A DNA stretch of 64,000 bases from Phyllobacterium chamaecytisi (GCF_020164455.1 NZ_JAIQWW010000006.1:1-64000), one strand, 5' to 3'; numbered from the stretch's first letter, positions 40,467 through 49,463 are shown. Numbers and translations: made by a program. Notes: generated by a model from the letters alone, not told the origin.

Positions 40467-40855
40467 CGCTTAGAGATATGTCGGGATGCGAAGAATGGCA
40501 AGCGAATGAGTAGACGGGGTTAACGTGATTGCTCCGTCACCGACGCTCTTAGTCTATCGTCGGGGTGGTCGTTTGTCATCGATAACCATAATCTCATGCG
40601 GACGAGTCCATTCAGTTTATAAGCGATCTCGCATGAAACTCATACACAACGAGCGTACTAAACTGCTTGCAAACTCAATCGACCGGGCATCAACTTCGTG
40701 TGTTACAGTCGGTGTTTTGGCCCGGGGCAGCGGCCATCTACACTGTTTCTGGAACAGTCGTGCCGTCTTTGATCTTCCTTGTTGGGACTGTCATTTGGCT
40801 TTGCTGCGGTAGCGTTACATTTAGCTGCACGAAGGACTCTGAGAGGACTACGGTG
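40467..40855. other. Intergenic region, about 390 bp
   Basis: No gene, repeat or structured RNA is recognisable. Open frames here are short and have no ribosome site, except for the small protein that follows. Confidence 0.4.
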
Positions 40856-40957
40856 ATGAACGGCATTCAACTCTTTGCCTTTGTTATTCTGCCGCTTGCG
40901 CTCGCTGCCGGAGGCTGGCTGATCGTGCTGTTGAACGAACGGCACAACCGGCGATAG
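40856..40957 (+). CDS. Small single-pass membrane protein (33 aa)
   Basis: A 33-codon frame, MNGIQLFAFVILPLALAAGG onward, forms one membrane helix with a charged C-terminal tail (LLNERHNRR). GAGAGGA lies 8 bases before the ATG, which argues for translation. The frame is open further upstream but without a good start. It ends 10 bp before the convergent amaA-like gene. Function unknown. Confidence 0.5.
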   Translation: MNGIQLFAFVILPLALAAGGWLIVLLNERHNRR

Positions 40958-40967
40958 TCGTGTTCGC

Positions 40968-42251
40968 TTAAAATCTGTTCCCGACCAGATGCGCCAATTG
41001 TGCACCGACTTCATAGTATCCTTCACGAAGTGTCCGCAAACCCTGATCCTTGGGCACGGTTACTGGTAGTGGCAAGTCCGCTTCGGTGATCTTGCCGACT
41101 ATATGCTCAGCAAGAAGACGGCCGAATACTGTGCCCGGCGCAATGCCGCGGCCATTATAACCGCTGAAACTTATGATGTTCGGCGCGAGCGTATGAAAGC
41201 GCGGCAGACTGTCACTCGTCATGCCGATCTTGCCGTACCATCCAGCTTCAAATCTTACATCCTTGATCTGCGGAAAAAGCTTACGGATAGAGCGCGCGGC
41301 CCAGGCCTTGTGCACGGCCATGCCGGTGCCGCGCAATGCACCGACGCTACCAAAAATCAGTCGCCCTGCCCGGTCCATGCGGAAGGAGCTCAATATTTCT
41401 CTCGTATCCCAGCCGCCCTGCCTTTCGGGAAGGACAGTTTTCCGCATTTCCTCCGGCAACGGTGCCGTGGCGAAATTGAAATAGGGGAGATGCAGAAGTT
41501 CCGCCCGCAATTCCGGCCAAGGCGATGTCGTGTAGGCGTTAGTCGCAACGACCACCCAGTCGGCCGATACCGTGCCAGATGGCGTTCGCACTATCCAACG
41601 CTTGCCGGATTGATCGGTGGCCACTACCGGCGTCCCGGTATAAACAGCAGCGCCGCGCGCTAGAGCAGCTACCGCGAGCCCGCGAACGTAGCCCAGCGGC
41701 TGTATCGTGCCCGCCCGGTTATCGAGAAGCGACGCAGCAAAAGCATTTGAACCAACCTTGGCAGCGGTCTCCTCTGCATCCAGCAGTCGAACCGCTGCAC
41801 CACGGGCAAGCCACTGTTCGGCCCGTTGCTCGAGCTGCTTCAGGCCTTCCTGGCCAACCGCACAGTGCAGTGTGCCTTTGCGCTCGAGTTCGCAGTCAAT
41901 ATTGTATTTATCGACAAGATTGAAAACCGATTGCGGCGCGTTTCCGAGCAGTTCCAGGAGGCGCTCGCCATGAACTGCTCCCAATACCCCCGGCAGATCA
42001 TTTGGCATCACCCACATTCCCGCGTTGACGAGGCCGACATTTCTGCCTGAGCCGCCGAACCCTATCTCAACGGCATCGACGACCGCCACCTTCGTTCCTG
42101 CTTCGGCCAGATGCAACGCGGCGGAAAGCCCGGTGAAGCCTGCACCGATCACTGCAACATCGACGGAGATATCCCCATGCAGCCGTTCCGTCTTTGGCGC
42201 GGGCGGCGCGGTCTTTTCCCACAGGCCGTGGGAACGCTCATCATTCAGCAT
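40968..42251 (-). CDS. amaA: FAD-dependent oxidoreductase, probable L-pipecolate oxidase
   Basis: A 427-residue DAO-family flavoprotein. The FAD site is DVAVIGAGFTGLSAALHLAEAG. C-terminal SFSGYNGRGIAPGTVFGRLL is typical of this group, which includes AmaA (pipecolate oxidase) and gamma-glutamylputrescine oxidase. The context favours AmaA: the neighbours are a LysR regulator, hglS and amaB, the same four families as the Pseudomonas putida lysine cluster. The product would be piperideine-6-carboxylate, the AmaB substrate. Confidence 0.75.
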   Translation of the reverse strand: MLNDERSHGLWEKTAPPAPKTERLHGDISVDVAVIGAGFTGLSAALHLAEAGTKVAVVDAVEIGFGGSGRNVGLVNAGMWVMPNDLPGVLGAVHGERLLELLGNAPQSVFNLVDKYNIDCELERKGTLHCAVGQEGLKQLEQRAEQWLARGAAVRLLDAEETAAKVGSNAFAASLLDNRAGTIQPLGYVRGLAVAALARGAAVYTGTPVVATDQSGKRWIVRTPSGTVSADWVVVATNAYTTSPWPELRAELLHLPYFNFATAPLPEEMRKTVLPERQGGWDTREILSSFRMDRAGRLIFGSVGALRGTGMAVHKAWAARSIRKLFPQIKDVRFEAGWYGKIGMTSDSLPRFHTLAPNIISFSGYNGRGIAPGTVFGRLLAEHIVGKITEADLPLPVTVPKDQGLRTLREGYYEVGAQLAHLVGNRF

Positions 42252-42364
42252 GGGATCACCGTCAGGTCGGCCAGAGATAACCGGCGCATTATCATGTCGT
42301 TATAGGGTGTGATCTTGCCAACGGAAATGAAATTTCCTGAAGACATGATGCGGTTATCGAATGA

Positions 42365-43279
42365 TTAGGGTCGCGTCGGTCGTTCGGTGACCTGATCGGC
42401 TATCCAGGTGAAGAAGCTTTGTGCCAAAACGTTCTCCTTCTTGTGGTCGGGCACCACAAGATAGTAGCTATTCTCGGTCTGGAGTGGCTGCTCGAACAGC
42501 ACGAGCAAGCGCCCTGATGCGACTTCTTGCTCAATCAAATAACGGGGCAGCAACGCGAAGCCCAGACCGGCAAGCGCTGCCTCTATAACCATGGAGAAAT
42601 GTTCGAAACGATGCCCCTTGTAGGGCGTGGCAATCTCTGCCTGCACTGTTTCGAACCAGGAGGCCCAAGCCTTGGGCCGTGTCGAGAGATGCAGTAACGG
42701 CGCGGAGCTTGCCAGTTCAGCCGGCGTGTTTACGGGGTTGGCTGTGCAAAGCTCCGGGCTCCCCACGGGTACAATCAGTTCACTGCAGAGATACGTGCAT
42801 GTGGCATGCGCCCAGACCGGCTGTCCATAGTGGATGGCCAGATCAAAAGGCTCCTCCTCGAAATCGAAGGGTTCCGACCGCGATGCGACGCTGAGCGCCA
42901 TTTCGGGATGGCGGCGCAAGAAATCGGGAAGCCTTGGCATCAACCAGCGGCTGCCGAAGGTAGGCAGCGTGGCGATATTCAGGGAGGATGCCGACTGTGA
43001 CGCCGCCATGGCACGGAGCATCGTTTCTTCAGTCAGACCAAGCAGGCGCCGTACTTCCGGAAGAAACTTCTGCCCGGCATCGGAAAGGACGACACGTTGG
43101 CGGATACGCTCGAACAACAGCACGCCGATCTGGCCTTCGAGTTCACTCATCTGCCGGCTGACAGCACTCTGCGTAAGATTGAGCTCTCTCGCCGCTTGGG
43201 TAAAGCTGCCATGCCGCGCCGCACATTCGAATGTCTGCAGAATATCGATGTCCGGGATCAATCTGCGGCTTAACTTCAT
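42365..43279 (-). CDS. LysR-family regulator of the lysine/pipecolate cluster
   Basis: A 304-residue LysR-type regulator with the N-terminal helix-turn-helix (GSFTQAARELNLTQSAVSRQ) and a substrate-binding domain of the GcvA-like type. It is divergent from hglS and upstream of the amaA-like gene on its own strand, so it likely controls both directions. Two CCAGTTTAA repeats lie in the intergenic region. Confidence 0.88.
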   Translation of the reverse strand: MKLSRRLIPDIDILQTFECAARHGSFTQAARELNLTQSAVSRQMSELEGQIGVLLFERIRQRVVLSDAGQKFLPEVRRLLGLTEETMLRAMAASQSASSLNIATLPTFGSRWLMPRLPDFLRRHPEMALSVASRSEPFDFEEEPFDLAIHYGQPVWAHATCTYLCSELIVPVGSPELCTANPVNTPAELASSAPLLHLSTRPKAWASWFETVQAEIATPYKGHRFEHFSMVIEAALAGLGFALLPRYLIEQEVASGRLLVLFEQPLQTENSYYLVVPDHKKENVLAQSFFTWIADQVTERPTRP

Positions 43280-43296
43280 TCGTGTCTCGCATCAAC

Positions 43297-43351
43297 CCAG
43301 TTTAAATCATCGCAATCCGCGGGCCATTATCTTATCTATAATCCAGTTTAA
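43297..43351. promoter_or_regulatory. Direct repeats between LysR and hglS
   Basis: CCAGTTTAA occurs at 43297-43305 and again at 43343-43351, 46 bp apart, in the divergent regulatory region. They may be LysR sites. Inference from position only. Confidence 0.3.
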
Positions 43352-43402
43352 GCATGACGGCGATGAAATTTGCTGTCGCACCACTGCAACGGAACCATCA
43401 TT

Positions 43403-44809
43403 GTGAAATCAACAAGTTTTGTCTCGACAGATGCTATCCGCGCATCTTTTTCTTCAGCCATGTCATCCATGTACCGGACGGAAGTTCCCGCCTATGGAAC
43501 ACTTCTGTCGCTCGTCGCGAAAGTAAACGCGCAAACGCTTGCCGCGTCGCCGGAATTGAGACATCGCCTCGAAAAAACCGACACGCTTGACCGCATTTCG
43601 GAAGAGCGGCACGGCGCCATCCGTGTCGGCACAGCAGCAGAACTTTCCATGCTGCGCCGGGTCTTCGCCATCATGGGCATGTATCCGGTCGGTTATTACG
43701 ATCTGAGTGAGGCCGGCGTCCCCGTCCATTCAACCGCCTTCCGCCCTGTGGGCGATGCCGCGTTGAAGATCAATCCGTTTCGCGTTTTTACCTCATTGCT
43801 GCGGCTCGATCTCGTTGCGGATCCTGAGCTTCGCGACGAAGCCCGGAAGATCCTCGAAGCACGACAGATATTCACCGCAGAGGCGATTTCTCTCATTCAG
43901 AAGGCCGAGACTGAAGGTGGCCTCAACGCTGACGATGCGGCGCTTTTCGTACAGGAAATCCTCGAAACCTTCCGTTGGCATGACCATGCGAGTGTCGGTA
44001 CTGAGCTTTATGACCGCCTGCACGATGCGCACCGGCTGATCGCCGATGTCGTGTCTTTCAAGGGGCCGCACATCAATCATCTGACGCCGCGCACACTGGA
44101 TATCGATGCCGTTCAGGACCTGATGCCTGCACACGGTATTTCGCCCAAGGCGGTCATCGAAGGCCCTCCAACCCGGGCCTGTCCCATTCTCCTGCGGCAG
44201 ACCTCTTTCAAGGCGCTTGAAGAAAACGTGTCGTTCCGCAACGCTCAAGGCCAATGGGAAGCCGGTTCGCATACGGCCCGCTTCGGCGAAATCGAGCAGC
44301 GTGGCATTGCGCTGACACCTAAAGGTCGCGCGCTCTACGACCAACTCCTGGCCAAATCGCGTGAAGTAGTTCGCCCTGCCGCCGATGGCTCGAATGCCAA
44401 AGCCTACATTGCCGCGCTGGCTGTTGCGTTCAAAGCCTTCCCCGATGATTGGGATAATATCCGCGCCAACGGGCTCGGCTACTTCCGCTATTCTGTCGCA
44501 GAGTGCTTTCCACAAAACATGCTGTCACCCCGCGAAGCCACCAACATCGAAACGCTCGTGGCGATGGGCGCCGTCCAATACGACCCAATTGTCTACGAGG
44601 ATTTTCTGCCCGTAAGTGCAGCCGGAATTTTCCAATCCAATCTCGGTGACGATGCGAACCAGAAATTCGCAGCAACCCCCATTCAGCTGGAATTCGAGGG
44701 CCAGCTTGGCACATCGGTTCTCGACGAATTCGCGCATTACGAAAGCCTTGAAAAAGCATCTATCGATACGTGCCTGAGACACTTCAAACCCATCGCGCTC
44801 GCAAGCTGA
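43403..44809 (+). CDS. hglS: 2-oxoadipate dioxygenase/decarboxylase (HglS, DUF1338)
   Basis: HglS converts 2-oxoadipate to D-2-hydroxyglutarate with Fe(II) and oxygen, a late lysine-catabolism step. The 468-residue protein contains GVPVHSTAFRPV, FKGPHINHLTPRTLDIDA and SHTARFGEIEQRGIALTPKG, which match the DUF1338/HglS family closely from memory and hold the metal His and Glu ligands. I chose GTG 43403 because the N-terminus (FVSTDAIRASF) then aligns with the Pseudomonas enzyme. It is followed by amaB after 80 bp. Confidence 0.9.
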   Translation: MKSTSFVSTDAIRASFSSAMSSMYRTEVPAYGTLLSLVAKVNAQTLAASPELRHRLEKTDTLDRISEERHGAIRVGTAAELSMLRRVFAIMGMYPVGYYDLSEAGVPVHSTAFRPVGDAALKINPFRVFTSLLRLDLVADPELRDEARKILEARQIFTAEAISLIQKAETEGGLNADDAALFVQEILETFRWHDHASVGTELYDRLHDAHRLIADVVSFKGPHINHLTPRTLDIDAVQDLMPAHGISPKAVIEGPPTRACPILLRQTSFKALEENVSFRNAQGQWEAGSHTARFGEIEQRGIALTPKGRALYDQLLAKSREVVRPAADGSNAKAYIAALAVAFKAFPDDWDNIRANGLGYFRYSVAECFPQNMLSPREATNIETLVAMGAVQYDPIVYEDFLPVSAAGIFQSNLGDDANQKFAATPIQLEFEGQLGTSVLDEFAHYESLEKASIDTCLRHFKPIALAS

Positions 44810-44889
44810 GCAGCGGCTGTATCAAAAATTCGAACCGCCTGATAAAAGCTGCCCCAAACCGGCAGGCAAACAGACAAAGGAAAAGCAAG

Positions 44890-46401
44890 ATGACCATTGC
44901 TCAAGAAGTGAAAACACTCCTTTCCAAGCTCGGCGTAGCTGAATCCGCTTATGCCGGAGGCAATATGCCTTCTTTTAGTCCCGTAAGCGGAGAGAAGATC
45001 GCCGATATCGTGGTTCATTCGGCGGACGATACGGCAAGGACGATCGAACAGGCTGATGCAGCGTTCCGCGAATGGCGTCTGGTTCCTGCCCCAAGGCGCG
45101 GCGAACTCGTGCGTCTCTTCGGTGAGGAGTTGCGCGCGCTGAAGAGTGAACTCGGCCGCCTCGTTTCGATCGAGGCCGGGAAGATCCCGTCGGAAGGTCT
45201 CGGCGAAGTCCAGGAAATGATCGACATTTGCGATTTTGCTGTGGGCTTGTCGCGCCAGCTCTATGGCCTGACCATCGCAACCGAACGTCCCGGACATCGC
45301 ATGATGGAAACCTGGCACCCGCTTGGCGTCGTTGGGGTTATTTCCGCTTTCAATTTCCCGGTTGCCGTCTGGTCGTGGAACACGGCGCTTGCACTCGTCT
45401 GCGGGAATGCTGTTGTGTGGAAGCCATCGGAAAAAACACCTCTAACCGCGCTTGCATGCCAAGCCATCTTTGAGCGAGCTGCCAAGCGTTTTGGTGATGT
45501 TCCCGCCGGCCTTACCCAGGTGTTGATGGGCGACCGCACCGTTGGCGAGGCACTCGTCGATCATCCGAAGGTTGCGCTCGTATCGGCGACGGGATCGACC
45601 CGCATGGGCCGTGAGGTCGGGCCGCGTCTCGCCAAGCGTTTCGCCCGCTCGATCCTCGAGCTTGGTGGCAACAATGCCGGCATCGTCTGCCCGTCGGCCG
45701 ATCTCGACATGGCACTGCGTGCTATTGCCTTCGGCGCAATGGGAACCGCAGGTCAGCGATGCACCAGCCTTCGCCGTCTATTCGTACATGAAAGCGTCTA
45801 TGAAACACTCGTGCCTCGCCTGAAGAAGGCCTATGAGAGTGTTTCCGTCGGCAGTCCGCTCGATACATCGGCATTGGTCGGTCCGCTCATCGACAAGGCT
45901 GCCTATGACAATATGCAAAAGGCGCTGCGGCAAGCAATCGATCATGGCGGCGAGGTAACCGGCGGTGTGCGCATCGATACCGGATACGACAATGCCTATT
46001 ATGTTCGTCCCGCTCTTGTCGAAATGCCGAAACAGGATGGGCCGGTTACCGAAGAAACCTTTGCTCCTATCCTCTATGTCATGAAATACAGCGATTTCGA
46101 CAAAGCGATTGCCGATCACAACGCAGTCGGAGCGGGGCTTTCATCCTCGATTTTCACGCTCAATTTACAGGAAGCCGAACGTTTCCTCAGCGCTGACGGG
46201 TCAGATTGCGGTATCGCAAACGTCAATATCGGCACCTCGGGCGCCGAAATCGGTGGAGCCTTTGGCGGCGAGAAGGAAACGGGTGGCGGGCGCGAGTCCG
46301 GATCCGACGCGTGGAAAGCCTACATGCGCCGTGCCACAAATACGGTGAACTATTCGTCCGCCCTTCCCCTGGCGCAGGGTGTATCCTTCGACATCGACTA
46401 A
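44890..46401 (+). CDS. amaB: L-piperidine-6-carboxylate (aminoadipate semialdehyde) dehydrogenase
   Basis: A 503-residue NAD-dependent aldehyde dehydrogenase of the ALDH7 type. The NAD-binding and catalytic segments are ISAFNFPVAVWSWN, LELGGNNAGIV (catalytic Glu) and GTAGQRCTSLRRLFVH (catalytic Cys). AmaB oxidises aminoadipate semialdehyde to 2-aminoadipate. ATG 44890 has AAGGA about 9 bases upstream; the frame extends back into hglS. The neighbour hglS supports the assignment. Confidence 0.88.
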   Translation: MTIAQEVKTLLSKLGVAESAYAGGNMPSFSPVSGEKIADIVVHSADDTARTIEQADAAFREWRLVPAPRRGELVRLFGEELRALKSELGRLVSIEAGKIPSEGLGEVQEMIDICDFAVGLSRQLYGLTIATERPGHRMMETWHPLGVVGVISAFNFPVAVWSWNTALALVCGNAVVWKPSEKTPLTALACQAIFERAAKRFGDVPAGLTQVLMGDRTVGEALVDHPKVALVSATGSTRMGREVGPRLAKRFARSILELGGNNAGIVCPSADLDMALRAIAFGAMGTAGQRCTSLRRLFVHESVYETLVPRLKKAYESVSVGSPLDTSALVGPLIDKAAYDNMQKALRQAIDHGGEVTGGVRIDTGYDNAYYVRPALVEMPKQDGPVTEETFAPILYVMKYSDFDKAIADHNAVGAGLSSSIFTLNLQEAERFLSADGSDCGIANVNIGTSGAEIGGAFGGEKETGGGRESGSDAWKAYMRRATNTVNYSSALPLAQGVSFDID

Positions 46402-46415
46402 TCAGATTTCAAACA

Positions 46416-46439
46416 CCGTTCCCCGGAAACGGGGGACGG
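46416..46439. terminator. Convergent hairpin between amaB and sodB
   Basis: CCGTTCCCC/GGGGGACGG arms (one G-T pair) enclose a GGAAAC loop. There is no clear T tract, but the position between convergent genes fits a shared terminator. Confidence 0.5.
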
Positions 46440-46455
46440 CGTTGTGCACAAAATA

Positions 46456-47136
46456 TCATGCCTGAAATTGTTCGCCGACAAATTCCCAGTTAACAAGCTT
46501 GCCAAGAACTGCCGCAACGTGTTCCGGTCGGCGGTTCTCGTAGTCGAGGTAGTAGGCATGTTCCCAGACATCGATACCGAGCAGCGCTTTCTTGCCCTCC
46601 GCGAGCGGGTCACCGGCGTCTTGCATCCCGACGATTGAGAGCTTGTCACCATCCTTGACCAGCCATACCCATCCTGTGCCGAAAACATTGTCGCCCTCGG
46701 CGGTCATCTTCTTCTTCAGTTCGTCAAAGCCGCCAAAACTGCCCTCGATGGCTTGCAGGAATTCACCTTTGGGTGCGGCAGATCCGCCTTTGAATTGTTG
46801 CCAATAGAGATTGTGGTTCCATGCCTGTGCTGCGTTGTTGAAGATCGCGGTATCTCCATCCTTTTTGGCACGTACGACAACCTCCTCGAGTGAGAGGTCC
46901 GCATAGGGTGTCTTCTCAACCAAGGTATTGAGCTTCTTGAAGTAACCGGCATGGTGTTTTCCATAGTGGAGGCCAACTGTTCTCGCCGAAATCGCCGGTG
47001 CAAGTGCGCCTTCCGCGTAAGGGAGTTCCGGCTGTTTGAAAGGCGCGGCTGCGTGAGCTTGCATGGCTGGCGCGAAGAGCGTAGTTGCAGCGGCGGCTCC
47101 GGAAAGTGCCAACACGTGGCGTCGGTTCATCTGCAT
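46456..47136 (-). CDS. Tat-exported Fe/Mn superoxide dismutase
   Basis: A 226-residue Fe/Mn-type superoxide dismutase. Metal ligands are seen in LHYGKHHAGY, AQAWNHNLYW and GIDVWEHAYYLDY. Unlike cytoplasmic SodB it has an N-terminal leader with twin arginines (MNRRHVLALSGAAAA) and an AHAAA cleavage site, so it should be exported by Tat to the periplasm. ATG 47136 has AAGGAG 6 bases upstream, which settles the start and includes the leader. Confidence 0.92.
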   Translation of the reverse strand: MQMNRRHVLALSGAAAATTLFAPAMQAHAAAPFKQPELPYAEGALAPAISARTVGLHYGKHHAGYFKKLNTLVEKTPYADLSLEEVVVRAKKDGDTAIFNNAAQAWNHNLYWQQFKGGSAAPKGEFLQAIEGSFGGFDELKKKMTAEGDNVFGTGWVWLVKDGDKLSIVGMQDAGDPLAEGKKALLGIDVWEHAYYLDYENRRPEHVAAVLGKLVNWEFVGEQFQA

Positions 47137-47381
47137 GTCGATCTCCTTGGCTTGGCTACGGCGCAGTACCATTAGATATCTCACAAATAGCATCTGGAAC
47201 ACTTTAAAATATTCGTGATGGCGCAGCGTTCGACGACATGGTCAGTGCGCTTCCTTTGCAAAGCGACATTCATTTTCGCCGCTGAATGGTACCGGTATGA
47301 TTTTTGGTCACGGTGCGCGCCGTCGCCGTTGGACACCGTAGCCGTGTCCAAAACATGGAATCCCACAACAACCGCCCGGAT

Positions 47382-47410
47382 TTGTAAGCATGCGCAGAAA
47401 GGCGTATAAA
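47382..47410 (+). promoter_or_regulatory. Candidate promoter of the SABATH methyltransferase gene
   Basis: TTGTAA (47382-47387), a 17-bp spacer and TATAAA (47405-47410) resemble a sigma-70 promoter. It lies about 50 bp before the chosen start and overlaps an upstream in-frame ATG at 47390, which argues against that ATG. The remaining intergenic DNA from 47137 shows nothing else. Confidence 0.5.
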
Positions 47411-47458
47411 ATACACAAAACCCGCTTGCGGAGGCACTGTGTCGGGTTGGGGGAAAAC

Positions 47459-48529
47459 ATGTCTGAGGCAGTCAGCCCTGCGATCGCTGCCATGGAGGGC
47501 CGTGGCTTCTACAATCGTAATTCCGCCATGCAAGCAGCCGGAAACGCAACCGCTCTGGCGCTCTGGGAAAAGGCCGCCCAATCTGTGGAATTGGGAGAAG
47601 AGACGCTGGTCATTGCCGACTACGGCTCGTCGCAAGGCGTCAATTCGATGGAGCCCGTCTCGACGGCGATTAGGGTGCTTCGAAGTAGAGTGGGTGAGGA
47701 TCGAATGGTGGAAGTCATCCACACTGACTTGCCATCAAATGACTTTACGTCCCTTTTCACGGCGCTGAGCGACAATCCCGACAGCTATATGGCAGGTCGA
47801 TCGGGAATCTTTCCCTCCGCTATCGGCCGCACCTATTTCGAAGGTTTGATGCCGCCGGGACGCGTTCATCTCGGTTGGAATTCCTGGACGATACAGTGGA
47901 TGAGCCGAAATCCGATCGACGCGCCAGATCATGCGTTTGCAATGCGCAGCAAGTTGCCAGAGATTCAGGAAGCAGTTGTCGAGCAACAGGCCCGCGACTG
48001 GCGGAATTTCTTGGAACTTCGGTCCAGGGAACTTCGACCTGGAGGATGGCTTCTGTCGCTTTTCCCGGGGGGGCGTCCGGACAGGCTGGGATGGGAGTGG
48101 TTAACCGGCGAATTGTGGGAAGTCTTTTGCGATATGAGGCGCGGCGGCGTCTTTTCCGACCATGAACTGGCGCTCATAAATGTTCCGACTGCGCCACGTC
48201 GACTAGCGGACGTTTACGCACCCTTCTCCAAAGAAAAGCAATTCGCTGGGTTGCAAATCGAGCACGCCGAAATCCAACCAGGACCGGACATTCATTGGGA
48301 TGATTTCAAGCGGTCCGGGGATGCCACCAAACTCGCTGGCGGCTGGACAGGGATGATGCGAGGTTTCTCAGGTCCAACGATCATGAACTGTATTGACCCT
48401 GCGCGAGATCGTGCAGCATTGGTCGACGAGATCTTCAGCCGATTCGCCGATCGCCTCGCCGCCAATCCACAACCTCACGAGCACTTCATCGCCATCGTGC
48501 TGCTGAGCAAGACACGGGCGGCGACGTGA
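47459..48529 (+). CDS. SABATH-family carboxyl methyltransferase
   Basis: A 356-residue SAM-dependent methyltransferase that resembles the plant SABATH family (salicylate, jasmonate, indole-acetate and xanthosine methyltransferases). Seen in order: FYNRNSAMQ near residue 17 (NSxxQ), VIADYGSSQGVNS at 51-63, TDLPSNDFTSLF at 89-100 and HLGWNSWTIQWMSRNP near 143. These match the SAM- and substrate-binding blocks of plant enzymes. ATG 47459 has GGGGGA about 5 bases upstream. The acceptor is unknown; a small carboxylic acid is likely. Confidence 0.85.
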   Translation: MSEAVSPAIAAMEGRGFYNRNSAMQAAGNATALALWEKAAQSVELGEETLVIADYGSSQGVNSMEPVSTAIRVLRSRVGEDRMVEVIHTDLPSNDFTSLFTALSDNPDSYMAGRSGIFPSAIGRTYFEGLMPPGRVHLGWNSWTIQWMSRNPIDAPDHAFAMRSKLPEIQEAVVEQQARDWRNFLELRSRELRPGGWLLSLFPGGRPDRLGWEWLTGELWEVFCDMRRGGVFSDHELALINVPTAPRRLADVYAPFSKEKQFAGLQIEHAEIQPGPDIHWDDFKRSGDATKLAGGWTGMMRGFSGPTIMNCIDPARDRAALVDEIFSRFADRLAANPQPHEHFIAIVLLSKTRAAT

Positions 48530-48574
48530 CTCAGTGTTCCAGATGAACTCAAATCGTTCATGGACCAGGGCGCG

Positions 48575-49429
48575 TCAGGCACGCCCCAGAGTTTGTTCGA
48601 CCTGTGCCTTCAGCGCCGGATCGATTTTGAGAGCACGCGCGAGCCCGTCGAGATAATTTCTCTCAGCGGGTGTATCGACCGCTATCGCCAGAACCGAAGC
48701 CATGTAAATCTGTAGCCCTACCTCCGGCGAAGTCGCGGCATTCAATATTTCTCGCAGATTCACAGGCATTGTCAGCTGTTCGGTCAGACCTCGACGATCC
48801 GCCGGACTGATACCGAGTTGATCAAGGCGTCCAGCCAAGTTGCGCTGTTCATCTTCGTCGATGACGCCGTCGGCCTGTGTCGCGGCCACCATTGCCTTGA
48901 CGAACACACCTGAGAGAGCATCGGCACCCCCCGGCGCCTGCGCCGGATGAAAGCCATTGTCGGCTGGCGGCGCCACTGAAGCTGTGTCTGCTGCAGGCGA
49001 TTTCGTCCCCGTTCCGCCAGCTTGCTGTGCCTGAAATCGTTTGAACGCCTGGTAGGCGAGCACGCCGATCACCGCCATGCCGCCATAGCGGGCGAGATCA
49101 TTCGTTCCCGCCTTTTGTGGCATTTGCGTCTGCTGCTGCGGCGATCTCGTTGGAGCACTGCTCGCGCCGTTGCCGGCTGCTGCACCTCCAAGGAGACTGC
49201 CCAGAATATCGCCAAGGCCACCGGAGCCGGCAGGCACGGATCGGCCCGCGATGGCTCCGCCCGCCGATGCTGGGCTACCGCCTAGCAGGCTTCCCAAAAT
49301 ATCGCCGAGATTGCCCTCCCCGCCCGGCGCAGGCTGGCTAGGGTTTCCCCCTCCCTGCCCTGCGCGGAGCCCACCTCCCTGCAGGGCGGCTTGAAGCATC
49401 TGCTCTAGCACTGATTGGTTGCTGGCCAT
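48575..49429 (-). CDS. DUF533/TerB-like protein
   Basis: A 284-residue protein. Residues 1-100 are Gly/Ala/Pro-rich with repeated NLGDILGSLLGG and GLGDILGSLLGG units. A short hydrophobic segment (about 107-120) precedes the C-terminal helical TerB-like domain (about 170-280) with MVAATQADGVIDEDEQRNL, which has the Asp/Glu pattern of this family. It is probably membrane-associated. Function unknown. Confidence 0.78.
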   Translation of the reverse strand: MASNQSVLEQMLQAALQGGGLRAGQGGGNPSQPAPGGEGNLGDILGSLLGGSPASAGGAIAGRSVPAGSGGLGDILGSLLGGAAAGNGASSAPTRSPQQQTQMPQKAGTNDLARYGGMAVIGVLAYQAFKRFQAQQAGGTGTKSPAADTASVAPPADNGFHPAQAPGGADALSGVFVKAMVAATQADGVIDEDEQRNLAGRLDQLGISPADRRGLTEQLTMPVNLREILNAATSPEVGLQIYMASVLAIAVDTPAERNYLDGLARALKIDPALKAQVEQTLGRA

Positions 49430-49463
49430 CGAAACTTCCTCCCGTTGATGTTGATCTGGCCCT

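Noticed and set aside
40667-40855. A 96-residue frame containing the small membrane protein
   Set aside because: The upstream part has no ribosome site or recognisable sequence; only the last 33 codons are supported.
47390-47458. Longer N-terminus for the SABATH methyltransferase from ATG 47390
   Set aside because: That ATG lies inside a good promoter spacer and has no ribosome site; ATG 47459 has GGGGGA and fits the family start.
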